DNA from: Phytomonas francai
Lineage: Eukaryota; Euglenozoa; Kinetoplastea; Trypanosomatida; Trypanosomatidae
DNA: 64,000 bases
Direction of reading: 5' to 3'
NCBI GenBank assembly: GCA_001766655.1
Contig: MJCC01000001.1
Span: 1,488,848 to 1,552,847, forward strand
Made by a program: the position numbers and the translations under genes. Of this stretch, positions 18,795 through 28,413 are shown piece after piece. Under the pieces are notes generated by a model. The model was given only the letters and a program-made list of their open reading frames with translations. It was not told the DNA's origin and did no database searches. Positions within the stretch are counted from its first letter, which is position 1. The number at the start of each line of letters is the position of its first letter.

Positions 18795-20831
18795 CTATGA
18801 CGCGCTAATTGGGGGGAATGTATTTATGCCCAATGTAAAAGCCAACGACCGTGTATTAGAGCTGGTAGTGGCGACAACCACGGAGTTACGAGACCAGTAT
18901 GAACGAGGTTGAATCTTGAACAACTGCGACGGTTGATTTTCGAAGGATTCTTCCGCTTCAGTTGTCTGGAGCAAGGTGCAGTCAGCAATGTCATCCGCCA
19001 ACTGGCTGATATTCATTTTTTGTGTTTTACTCTCCGACCTCATCACAGTAGTGAAACCAAGACCTTTGCGATGGATTTTTACCATTCTTTCAAGTTGTTT
19101 CGCTACTAGCACAGCGGAAAGATACCCAAGGTTATGGGCTTGGTGCCCGGATCGCTGAAGTGCTTGTGAGTACGTCGAGCCGCTCAAAGCCTCCCCAGCG
19201 AGTTCAGACTCGCCAACGTAAAGACGCTCTGGGCATATATCCAACAACGCCAACTCATCCTGCAAACCAAGCACTGTAACCCCACCATCTTGCACTCGAT
19301 AGAGCGGTAGTGTGGTATATTTGGATTGTGATTTAGGCAAATCACGCTTCGTGAGTGATGTTGTTGTTGTCAACATAAAGGTGCGCAAGACACGCCTGGC
19401 GTTGAAGCGGCGGGGGTCACGATCGTGTAGAGCTACATGCAGAAGGTCGAGTAGAACACCATGTGTTAAAACAATCTCACGATGCCTCCCCATCTGTTGT
19501 AATTGATTGAAGTAGAGCAATATATAGGGTGCATCAGGAACCACGATACTATCGTGGAGCCGACGCTTCGCAATGAGCTCCACCCTCTGGAGAGCATCTT
19601 CCGGAGAATTGATGGCCACTGATGTGAAAAGCCCGTACGCAGGGTCCGTCCATTTTGTTCGGGGAGATAATTGCGACTTATCTTCAGCGTCGACTTTGTC
19701 TGTCTCGATTGAGGGCTCCTGCGCGGCAACGCCTGATAAGGGCTGGGTCCGTTTATACGATGTGGGAAAGACGTTATGCGCCTGATCCGGCAAGATAAGC
19801 GTCTCTGAGACGCGTCTTAGGAAGATCTGATCCCATCCAGTGGAAAACGAGGTCAAAAACAAAAGAGCACTACGACAAAGCGGCCGTAGGGAGGCCGTTG
19901 ACTCCCACACTCTCTCCAGCCCCTCCAATTGAGCCTCGCTCAGGGTTTTTACAGAAGTGGGGGAGAGTCCCAAGTCATCGAAGAGGCTTAGACGTTGCGC
20001 CCAAGGCATCGTCGGTGTGGTGTAGGCGAAGGGATGCCACAACACACCACCGGATAGCAAACACATCGGTTGAACTTCAATCTCTGTTTGTAGGCGCGCT
20101 GAGACTTCGATGTCGTACAGCTTTTTAAGCAAGAAGTTTCGTCCGATTTGCAGTTGTGAATACTTGGAAGTGCTTAGGAGCCGAATGTTGCGGTGGAGAT
20201 CAATTCGGAACCGCTCCGCTGCAGATATTCTCTGGTTTTTGGTAATACTGGAAGCAAATGTGGCTGCTGGCACTACATAAGGTGAAGCTGTTTCCTTGCC
20301 AGACAAACCCGGAGGATGGCTCTGGTGGTGTTCCTTGAGGAGCTTCTCCCTTGCTTCGGCTAACAAAAGCTGAGAGACTATGGCCCCCTCAGACACGCGG
20401 TGCGGAAGGCAGTGCAACGCCTCAAGCGCCATCTTTTCCAGGCATACCTGCTCCGTCGAAGCATTCCGTTCAACAGGCAACGAGGCCTGCTCGATGAGGC
20501 CGCAGCTGCAGAGGGCGTGGTACACGGAGAGAGCCTCAGAGGCGCTGCCGCACTGGAGACACTGCCGCATCGCGGTGCCCGCGGCCGCATGCAGCTCCGC
20601 AAAGGCTAGTGTATGTGTCGAGGTCATGGTGCTATTTAAAAGGTGGTAAAAAGTGAGTAGGGCAGCCTCCGCTACCCCCTGCTTAGCCACCTCCGCAACA
20701 TTTGACGATGATAAGATGGGTTCTGTGCGATTGCGGCGGGGTTTGGATCGCCTTCTAAGGTATGTGTTCGGTCTCCCTGACACGATTCGCACGGAAGACA
20801 CCAAATAACGCGTTAGACGGAAAAGACCCAT
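18795..20831 (-). CDS. Probable mitochondrial PPR-like protein, 678 aa
   Basis: The N-terminus (residues 1-35) is basic, lacks acidic residues and alternates hydrophobic and Arg/Ser residues, as in mitochondrial presequences. Around residues 75-105 there is a PPR-like helical hairpin (AMRQCLQCGSASEALSVYHA, then a C-G-L-I turn). Further weak helical pairs occur, but I cannot count repeats with confidence. Kinetoplastid mitochondria use many PPR proteins in RNA editing, stability and translation, so an organellar RNA role is an inference. The frame extends upstream to a TTG at 20939 but the first ATG is 20831. Alternatives are a mitoribosomal or other kinetoplastid-specific organellar protein. 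Confidence 0.75.
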   Translation of the reverse strand: MGLFRLTRYLVSSVRIVSGRPNTYLRRRSKPRRNRTEPILSSSNVAEVAKQGVAEAALLTFYHLLNSTMTSTHTLAFAELHAAAGTAMRQCLQCGSASEALSVYHALCSCGLIEQASLPVERNASTEQVCLEKMALEALHCLPHRVSEGAIVSQLLLAEAREKLLKEHHQSHPPGLSGKETASPYVVPAATFASSITKNQRISAAERFRIDLHRNIRLLSTSKYSQLQIGRNFLLKKLYDIEVSARLQTEIEVQPMCLLSGGVLWHPFAYTTPTMPWAQRLSLFDDLGLSPTSVKTLSEAQLEGLERVWESTASLRPLCRSALLFLTSFSTGWDQIFLRRVSETLILPDQAHNVFPTSYKRTQPLSGVAAQEPSIETDKVDAEDKSQLSPRTKWTDPAYGLFTSVAINSPEDALQRVELIAKRRLHDSIVVPDAPYILLYFNQLQQMGRHREIVLTHGVLLDLLHVALHDRDPRRFNARRVLRTFMLTTTTSLTKRDLPKSQSKYTTLPLYRVQDGGVTVLGLQDELALLDICPERLYVGESELAGEALSGSTYSQALQRSGHQAHNLGYLSAVLVAKQLERMVKIHRKGLGFTTVMRSESKTQKMNISQLADDIADCTLLQTTEAEESFENQPSQLFKIQPRSYWSRNSVVVATTSSNTRSLAFTLGINTFPPISAS

Positions 20832-21220
20832 TATAATTTGCTTTAAGAGTGATGTATGTGGCCGAATTATATCAATATATAAAGGTGACACAGGACAAAT
20901 ATTCAGTGAATAATTTATCCTGTGTGCCTTCAAAAACAAGAAGATCGCATAATGGAACTGCTACGGATATGAGAGTAAAAGGAAATACAACAAATAAAAG
21001 GAGTATTATAGAGAGGAATTCGATAGCATGTTCTGGAAATACATTTTTGGCGGAGAATGAATGAACTTTTATGAGACAAATGGAGTCCTCAATAAGATTC
21101 CAAACAGGATGGATGCGTATGAAATAGGTTACTATAGCAGGTGAATGAATAGATAAAAGTGAAAGCTAAATAAACAAGAAAAATACGGTAAAGGATCGGT
21201 AGTGATCAAAGCTAAGTCGA
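20832..21220. other. Intergenic region, no gene seen
   Basis: AT-rich 3' UTR of the 1459-residue protein gene and 5' region of the PPR-like gene. A short frame covering 20849-21064 on the plus strand looks like chance. Confidence 0.5.
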
Positions 21221-24200
21221 TTAAAGAGAGGTGCATTGCAAAAATAGATTAACATTCTCTTGTTTCTGCACAAATAAGTGTGCGTTGAAAGATCCTTCCA
21301 CACTACATGGTGAAACAGTGAGGAAGTCAGCCAACCGGTGCAAAGATAGCGGTGCGGCCTGGGGAATGGCTTGTGCATAATAGCGGCATGCACCGTTGAG
21401 CACCTCGTACATCTTGACAGCGGCACTAGCGCTACCAAGACTGACTGACAACCCCTCTGCATTAATAGTCCCCTGAGAAGACTGGCTACACGCTAGATCT
21501 GACGACAGAGCAGTAGGGTCCACAGTCGTGAGGAAATGGCGCACGAGCCTGTGCACTGCATCTCCGTTTTTGGACCAAGGAAGATGCGGGGCCGCGAAAA
21601 GAAGAGCAGACAGCAACACCCCCAGCTGTGTCGCGGATAGCATTGACGGGCCACACCTCAAACAACACAAGTAAAGTGAGAGAACTTCCTGAGAAGTTGC
21701 GAGAGTTGCGCGGTAGTGTTTGAATAGCGCGTAGATTACGTGGCAAGAAGGCTCCGCCCATACGGTGTCTCGAGCCAGCACAAGCTCCATACACCAATTA
21801 ACAACACAGAGGGACGCGTGGTACTCATCGTCCGAGCACGATGAACCATCGCATACACATTCTGTCTCTATCATATTACCAACTGAACGGTCGGAGTAGA
21901 CGAAGAAAATAAACTGAAACGCACTTACCACTTGAGCCTTCAGGGAGAGAAGCAAGACTTTTATTCGCTCATCATCCTGGGACTCTTTACATTCGTGGCG
22001 GACAAGCTCACAACACTGAAGAACCGGGAGACAGACCCAACACCTCCGCAGAGATTCAGTCGTCAAGGCAAGGGATCCACCCCCGTTGGCCCTCTTAAAG
22101 GCAAAAGTTCGCAACGAATCTGTATGAAGTCGATCCTTGAGCAAACCGCATACTAGGGCTACAGTGGCCGCATGAAACCCTCTCACACCACCGTTTTTCA
22201 TGTCCCGACAAATTGCTGTGTTCTGAATGTCCGATAACACTGGTAAAAGGGCCTCGCCGTAGCGCTGAGACATTTCACAACCGTGTACCCTCTCCAGGAG
22301 AAGGTGCAGCAACACAAGGATGTTCAGTGGCAGGGGAAGCTCAGCGCTCGAGGTAATCGAGTCATGTGCGGTCTTTTCTTGAGATAGCACATCGTGCCAG
22401 CTATCAGCTGTTGTCCAAGCCACCGTGAGGGCGTGCACACACCACTTGAAAATGACGACATCGCAAGCACTGCTTTGCGTAGGTGGAATCGGGCTAAGCG
22501 TGCTAATCAGTAGTACTGCCATGCTGCTTACTACATCACACGGGCAGCTCCGACTGCGGTCGGTAAGAATGTAGGGAATAATATGGCGCTCTAAGAGACA
22601 AACCCGAAGAGGGACCGTTTTGCACGAGTCCAAGGAATGCACCCAAACATCAAGTAGGTGCAACAGGCTCACTTGTTTAGTAGAATCACGCCTATAAAAC
22701 TCACGCATAAATTGGAAGAGGACTCCAAACAGTGTGTTGCCCGCATCCGGCGCAGCTGCAGCGCTAAGCCACCGGAGCCAAAGAGCCTCTTCCGTGAGGC
22801 GCACCATTGATGCGTCGTGCAAACCCGTGATGACCTGCGCCAGAAGAATGTGGAGCGCAAACCTTCCTAATTGGTGGCTGTGAAGCAGCTCTTCAAGGAG
22901 TTGGCCGTTGCTGAATCCTGTTGCGCATTCGTCACAGTTTGCATCGTCTCCTTTTACAGGTTCTGGCCTACACAGTTCACAATCAAGCACTGACATAAGT
23001 TGTCGTACCTTTTGACGCAGGTACAACGAGCAAACTATAACAGCGTAGTAGCCGTCTCCATCTGCGGGGTCTGAGATCGTGACGGCTGCACCCAACGATA
23101 AATCCTCAGGGATGAAACCGAAGTATCTATAATACACTGCGCTTACACTGAGAACACTTGAGAGTGCATCCATGATGGCACTCAGTTCAGGCCGTATGAC
23201 CAGTGTATCTTCCACAGCTCCCGAATCCAACTGACTCTGCTCCGAAACTTCTGAAAATTTCTGTTGATGATCGACCAGAAGCTGTACCAGATTACCAAAC
23301 TCAACAAAAAGGAGAGTGCTCATATCATCCTTGTCCAGAGGGGCAGGACAGCAAAGAATCGCAAGCGATACCAGTAAGCAGCCATTTTGTTGTGATGAAG
23401 CACCCCTTAGCAATAGTTCTCTACACGAGGCGGCACCACGGGTCGTACCTTCGTCAATAACGCATCCATCCTCTCTCAGAACCGATTGAATCAAGCACCC
23501 ACGCTGTCTCTCGACATCCTCGTCCTCATAACCGACCGATATGAACAGTAGCCAATCCAGTAGACCCTCCTGAAGCAATCTGCGCAGGCGAGAACACCAC
23601 CAATGCAAGGACGCACCAGCAATGCCCTTGGCTGCTATATACTGGAGCAGGAGACGATGCGCGAGGCTTAGCATCACAACACATTCCCGCGGTTCAACTC
23701 TGTCCATGACAGACCAATCCGGGAAGCCCTGGCGCACCTCTGCGAGCAGCTGCACAGCGAGCGAGGGGAGTTCATCCGAGGCTGACAGGAAGTGGGAGAC
23801 GGTGTGGAGCAACTCCTGAAAAGAATTGCGGCCCAACCAATTGGAAAGAGTGCGATCACTGCGCTCGAACAACACCTCAAGGGTGGAGCACAATTTCCCC
23901 GCACTGGATGTGGTGAAGGATGAGGTGAAGCCCAGGAATGACGCCAACTCAGTCTCAAGCCGACGGAGGGTGTAATGAACCAGCAGCGAGGAGACTTCGG
24001 GGCGGATGGCCGCCACGTTGGCCGCCATATCCGACAGAAGGTAGAGCAAACGCACAAGGCTCTGGAAGGGCAACGAAGAGTTCTTCCCACACGCATTCAG
24101 AATTTGTTCGGCGTAGGTATCTACATTCGCTGCATTCTTTCTGAAGTATTCCCGAAGAAAGCTCCCGTTCATTGCATCCTGAAATGCGTCATTGGCGAAA

Positions 24201-25600
24201 CCGTAGAGTTTAATAATGAATACCAAGGCATTCGGATTCGCACCTGCTGTTGGCTCGAAAGCTGCCTCCACATCTGAGCGCATGCTGGGGCCATCGCATA
24301 GGATATTTAGGAGCCCAATTAGAGGTGACACAGAGGGTTTCGAACCTAGTTGAATTCCCTCCAATGCTAGATCCATAATCCATTCTCGGGTGGAGCCCGA
24401 TATACAAAGCGCGGTTTGCCTCTTTATCAAGAGCCGGACCGTGTCACAAGCTAGCAAGCTTAGCTCTGCGCTGAAGTGAAGAATCAAAGGAGTGACATGA
24501 TGAAGAGTAAATTCTACAGCAATCGTGTGAGCAGGATCGTTGGGATCACCGAAAACTACCTCTGAAGTTGTTTCGAGAGAAACAACAAAATGTATTAAGC
24601 TTAGTGCATTGCGGATCGTTATTTGAGCTCTTGTGTGATTTTCAATCGTTGCACAGAGGTTGCAGATAAAGACAGGAGGCTGCGAAGGGAAAGGGGCCTC
24701 CGGCTCTGTTGAAAGAGGAGACGACAACAATAAAAATGCCTTGGACAGATTTTCAAGATAATCCGGACGTTGCCGAGACTCTATAAAAAGCTGATGCAGG
24801 AGATATAGATATACCTCTAGTGTCCGACTGCTCTCGCGCGAAAGCGCTTCTGTGGTGTACAGCCTCAAAAAGTCCAATATGTAATTACAAGAAGCAGCCC
24901 GCAAAGCTGCGCAAGACTCATACACATCTGAGAGCAACAGCAAGTAGAAGTATATTTCTGCATTTTTAACCCTAGAAAACATATCCTGAAGGAGCCGTAC
25001 CAGCATACTGGCGAGATGGGAAAGAGAACACCCGGGTGCGCAGGGTTGTTGTATTTCTTCTAAATACTGCTCTAAAGCATTCAGCGAAGGCTCCTCGTTG
25101 CTGTCCGCCCCTAATATAGCCACCTTCGAGCACCCAAGGGACGATCTCGAAGGCAATACAAACGTGGGCTCCTGAAATGCCATCAGTAGCGTTGCGAAAT
25201 CAATAATCATTTTTTTTAGGCATGCTGTCAAAGCAACGATCTGCTTGTCGCAGCTGAGACCACAAACGTGCCGCACAAGGGATTCAACCACCTCAAGCAA
25301 TGTCCTTGTGCAATAGGAAAAATGCCGCCGAAGGAGCACAAAGCCCCCGTGAAAGAGGGAATGAAAAGTGTCCGTATCGTCTTTCGACACGTTGAATTTT
25401 GAAAACAGTTCTGTCAGCAGTTTCACATTTGTCAAGAGTTCAATGTGGAACATTGAGGGAATATGATGTAGAAAACATGTCAAACAGAACCGAGCCCCAG
25501 AAGTTTCTGTAGAATCCAACGCCCTCCTCCACTCGTTTCTTGCTATAGAGGGTGTAATCAAGGCTATGTGGGAGTGATCCATGCAGTCATGCCATGTCAT
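21221..25600 (-). CDS. Large helical protein of unknown function, 1459 aa
   Basis: No named domain is visible. The whole length is a succession of leucine-rich amphipathic helices with frequent LLxLL and AxxLL pairs, which suggests an alpha-solenoid (HEAT/ARM-like) scaffold. It is Cys-rich (many CxxC-like pairs), without a clear zinc-finger pattern. The frame stays open to an ATG at 25795, but that extra part reads as a hydrophobic F/L/I/S-rich segment of the kind a translated pyrimidine tract gives. A splice acceptor at 25611-25612 precedes the ATG at 25600 directly, so that start was chosen. If the long form were made it would add an N-terminal membrane anchor. Confidence 0.75.
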   Translation of the reverse strand: MTWHDCMDHSHIALITPSIARNEWRRALDSTETSGARFCLTCFLHHIPSMFHIELLTNVKLLTELFSKFNVSKDDTDTFHSLFHGGFVLLRRHFSYCTRTLLEVVESLVRHVCGLSCDKQIVALTACLKKMIIDFATLLMAFQEPTFVLPSRSSLGCSKVAILGADSNEEPSLNALEQYLEEIQQPCAPGCSLSHLASMLVRLLQDMFSRVKNAEIYFYLLLLSDVYESCAALRAASCNYILDFLRLYTTEALSRESSRTLEVYLYLLHQLFIESRQRPDYLENLSKAFLLLSSPLSTEPEAPFPSQPPVFICNLCATIENHTRAQITIRNALSLIHFVVSLETTSEVVFGDPNDPAHTIAVEFTLHHVTPLILHFSAELSLLACDTVRLLIKRQTALCISGSTREWIMDLALEGIQLGSKPSVSPLIGLLNILCDGPSMRSDVEAAFEPTAGANPNALVFIIKLYGFANDAFQDAMNGSFLREYFRKNAANVDTYAEQILNACGKNSSLPFQSLVRLLYLLSDMAANVAAIRPEVSSLLVHYTLRRLETELASFLGFTSSFTTSSAGKLCSTLEVLFERSDRTLSNWLGRNSFQELLHTVSHFLSASDELPSLAVQLLAEVRQGFPDWSVMDRVEPRECVVMLSLAHRLLLQYIAAKGIAGASLHWWCSRLRRLLQEGLLDWLLFISVGYEDEDVERQRGCLIQSVLREDGCVIDEGTTRGAASCRELLLRGASSQQNGCLLVSLAILCCPAPLDKDDMSTLLFVEFGNLVQLLVDHQQKFSEVSEQSQLDSGAVEDTLVIRPELSAIMDALSSVLSVSAVYYRYFGFIPEDLSLGAAVTISDPADGDGYYAVIVCSLYLRQKVRQLMSVLDCELCRPEPVKGDDANCDECATGFSNGQLLEELLHSHQLGRFALHILLAQVITGLHDASMVRLTEEALWLRWLSAAAAPDAGNTLFGVLFQFMREFYRRDSTKQVSLLHLLDVWVHSLDSCKTVPLRVCLLERHIIPYILTDRSRSCPCDVVSSMAVLLISTLSPIPPTQSSACDVVIFKWCVHALTVAWTTADSWHDVLSQEKTAHDSITSSAELPLPLNILVLLHLLLERVHGCEMSQRYGEALLPVLSDIQNTAICRDMKNGGVRGFHAATVALVCGLLKDRLHTDSLRTFAFKRANGGGSLALTTESLRRCWVCLPVLQCCELVRHECKESQDDERIKVLLLSLKAQVVSAFQFIFFVYSDRSVGNMIETECVCDGSSCSDDEYHASLCVVNWCMELVLARDTVWAEPSCHVIYALFKHYRATLATSQEVLSLYLCCLRCGPSMLSATQLGVLLSALLFAAPHLPWSKNGDAVHRLVRHFLTTVDPTALSSDLACSQSSQGTINAEGLSVSLGSASAAVKMYEVLNGACRYYAQAIPQAAPLSLHRLADFLTVSPCSVEGSFNAHLFVQKQENVNLFLQCTSL

Positions 25601-26562
25601 GTCGGATGAACTAACAAAATAGGTTGTAGAAACAATAAAAGACAGGAAACTGGCGGCTGATAAACAAGAAAGCGTCTTTCCTTTTTGTATCCAGAAAAAG
25701 TGATCCAAGATGAAAGTCATAATAAAGATAGTAATAAGATACGAAATAAAAATAAGCGGAGAAAGGGCTATATTACACGCACACATACTAAACATGAATT
25801 TTATCGACTATTCCCTAAACCCAAATGGTTAAAGTATAATTTCTAATTGTAAAAAGGATAAAATAGAAATTCAAAGAGTAAATAACACACAAGCAGCTTG
25901 AGTTTTTGAAAAAAAATATGTGTATGATACTGAAGAAAGCGTTACATAACTCTTTGGATAAAATATAATGTATATAATTCATTCTAAGTATTCTTTTCAT
26001 CGAATTTTCGCTAACCCCCCCCACAAAAAAAAAATAAATTCGAATGGATTAATAAAATAACTCAGGTAAAAATGAATAATTTCCTAAAAAAATGACTCAA
26101 AGACGCCTTTCAATTTCCTGCCAAGTGTAGTAGAATATATTGGGATTATAAATATATATGCCAAAAGTACCTGCGCATTCTGCGCGCTCTTGATTTGTAC
26201 ATTTTCTTGTGTTTTTAGCGCATTAAAATACTGCCATGGTACTATTTTACACATATGCATAAAAAAAAGTGCCGTTCTTAGCTACACAAAAAAGTAAAAT
26301 ATATATATACAACACACTCCAAGTATATCTGTGGAAATGGAAAATGAGGAAAAAACCTATAACAGAAGCCTAATAAATTCAAGGCTCTATCACTACTGCC
26401 AACAGTAGCTCAGGCAACAAATCATTCTGTTCACCCATGATAATAAGCACCCTAAAGAAACTACCAAAGATGGATAGAAACGCTAATAAAAAACGCACAT
26501 ATAAAACTATTAGTAAATATATTTATAATATTCCTACATTAGATTCTTGGCATAATACGTCT
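25601..26562. other. Intergenic region, about 960 bases
   Basis: It contains the 5' UTR and tract of the helical protein gene and the long AT-rich 3' UTR of the metacaspase. A C-run (26015-26022) followed by A9 occurs. No gene is seen. Confidence 0.5.
25611..25612 (-). promoter_or_regulatory. Predicted spliced-leader acceptor AG deciding the start of the 1459-aa gene
   Basis: The minus strand reads TTTCCTGTCTTTTATTG, then TTTCTACAACC and TATTTTGTTAG ending here. The ATG at 25600 lies ten bases further and is the first one. Confidence 0.7.
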
Positions 26563-27972
26563 TTAGTTTTTACTGTAATATTCAAAGGGGTATAGCGACG
26601 CCTTTGGCTTAGGTTTCTTCTGACCTGGAGCTTGATTAGCAGCATTTTGTCCTTGAGGCTGAAATGAACCTCCTTGCATCGATTGAAACTGCTGCGGGGG
26701 TGGATAATGCTGTGGGGGATACTGCTGTGGGGGATATTGCTGCGGGGGTGGATACTGCTGTGGGGGATATTGCTGTGGGGGTCGATACTGCTGTGGGGGT
26801 GGATATTGCTGTGGGGGATATTGCTGTGGGGGATATTGCTGTGGAGGATATTGATGCGGGGGTGGATACTGCTGTGGGGGATATTGCTGCGTGGGTGGAT
26901 ACTGCTGTGGGGGGTATTGCCGTGGGGGTGGATACTGTTGTGGTGATGGCAATTGCTGTGGTATCAGTGACATTTGACTCTGATTAACGTCGATAGGCCC
27001 GAAAAGTGAAAACGTCTTGTACAAGTCAATGGGCTTTGAACTCGTGAGTTGAGGTATTTGCTTGAAACCCTTACTCTTCAAAAGATTCCTCGTTTTCGAA
27101 AGAATGTTCATAAAGTTGAGGTTCTGTGTATTAATCAGAGCCCAAGTAAATGCTTGTGTTGCCGCGCCACCAGCGGCACCTCCTGGTTTTTGAACATCAC
27201 TACTGGTTCCGGAGTCCTCGCATCCACTGAACATTATAACGTCCCCATAGCTAAAGTTATTGTTGCGAGTACACTTCATTGTGTATCCCTGACGTCCTGA
27301 AGAGACGTCTCGTGTTGCGACGAAGCTAAAAGGCAAATCAAGCATTGAGGCGGAGTGACAGCAGTCAAAGATGCACGTCATGCGGCACCCGGCAGGCAAC
27401 GGGCTCACTAAAAGACGGAAAAGGTCATCATCCAGAATACTGCCCTCGGTATTGAAATCAACAGGAATCAGACATTGATCATACTTCTCAAAAGTGTCGC
27501 TATTGGTCTCACATTGACCACCATGACCGGAGTAGTGAAAAAAAAGGACATCACCAGGACGCACGTCATTAGTTAACCATGCCATGTACTTAAGAATATT
27601 ATCCCTTGTGGGAAAGCCCATCGAGCCACGAAACTTTGGGTCATCCACGAGAATACAACACTCTGTAATAGGGAATTGAATACGCTCGAGCGTTTGCAAC
27701 ATATTAGCCACATCGTTGATGCACCCACCGAGTTGGCCTTCGCTCCCAAAGTAATTGATACCAATTAACAGCGCCCTCACACGGCCACCAGTATAAGGGG
27801 AATGGAACGAATAAGGAGCAAATGGCCGGACACTTAAAGCTTGTTGGCGGTAATGCCGAATGTCAATGGGTTTAGGGCGCGGAACTTTGACAAGACCATT
27901 AGAAAGCATGGGAAACACCGCACTTGCCAAGCTTGCCGCTGCTACGGAGACAATTCCTTCTAGTAACTCCAT
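26563..27972 (-). CDS. MCA: Metacaspase with Pro/Gln/Tyr repeat tail, 469 aa
   Basis: A C14 clan CD cysteine protease that cuts after Arg or Lys and usually needs calcium. The dyad is present: H150 in HYSGHGG (146-152) and C205 in DCCHS (203-207), so it should be active, unlike some trypanosomatid paralogues. The p20-like core spans about 62-330. Residues 339-430 are about 15 units of QQYPP or QQYPPP, with some variation, then a short basic tail ending YPFEYYSKN. This layout matches the metacaspase type with a proline-rich C-terminus found in Leishmania and as MCA5 in Trypanosoma; the tail may bind partners. The N-terminus (1-25) is hydrophobic and could target membranes or mitochondria. Confidence 0.95.
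   Translation of the reverse strand: MELLEGIVSVAAASLASAVFPMLSNGLVKVPRPKPIDIRHYRQQALSVRPFAPYSFHSPYTGGRVRALLIGINYFGSEGQLGGCINDVANMLQTLERIQFPITECCILVDDPKFRGSMGFPTRDNILKYMAWLTNDVRPGDVLFFHYSGHGGQCETNSDTFEKYDQCLIPVDFNTEGSILDDDLFRLLVSPLPAGCRMTCIFDCCHSASMLDLPFSFVATRDVSSGRQGYTMKCTRNNNFSYGDVIMFSGCEDSGTSSDVQKPGGAAGGAATQAFTWALINTQNLNFMNILSKTRNLLKSKGFKQIPQLTSSKPIDLYKTFSLFGPIDVNQSQMSLIPQQLPSPQQYPPPRQYPPQQYPPTQQYPPQQYPPPHQYPPQQYPPQQYPPQQYPPPQQYRPPQQYPPQQYPPPQQYPPQQYPPQHYPPPQQFQSMQGGSFQPQGQNAANQAPGQKKPKPKASLYPFEYYSKN
26690..26960 (-). repeat. Coding minisatellite of 15/18-bp units
   Basis: The DNA for the metacaspase tail is an array of units alternating 15 bp (QQYPP) and 18 bp (QQYPPP). Units are almost identical at the base level, so recent expansion or homogenisation is likely. 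On the plus strand it reads GGGGGATA(T/C)TGCTGTG repeatedly, which gives long spurious frames there. Confidence 0.9.
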
Positions 27973-28413
27973 CCTTGTGTTTAAAAAACAATGAGCAGTA
28001 CCTTTTTAAAGTCAATTTTGAATCCTTATAAAAATTAATAAGAGTGACAATGTTTTATTGATTCAACAAAATAAAAAAACTAAAAGCTAATAAAGAGGGA
28101 AGGAAATAAATGTGGACAATGATTCTGCATATCGCATTTAATTGAAGGAGTTAAAGAAAGCGGATAATGAACACAGACAAAAAGTGAGAAGAGATAGAAA
28201 CGATATATTTACTTTAGCTTTCCCTTCTTTTAAAAAGAACTCTAATGAATTTTCGGCCACCGTTAATAACAGCTTGCAACCATTTTCCTGCCTATTTTCT
28301 GTCTACAACTGAGATAGAGCAGAACAACAACCCCCACCACGCGTACGCCCTGAAACCACACAAAGAAAAGTACCAAAAGGGTGAAAAAGAACATCTCTAA
28401 AGATATTCGAAGC
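27973..28413. other. Intergenic region, no gene seen
   Basis: AT-rich 5' region of the metacaspase and 3' UTR of the next gene. A purine-rich stretch at about 28085-28110 may be the minus-strand splice tract. Confidence 0.45.

Noticed and set aside
26664..26987. Plus-strand repetitive frames over the metacaspase tail, and the idea of a CRISPR array
   Set aside because: The repeats are coding units with no spacers, in frame with the metacaspase.
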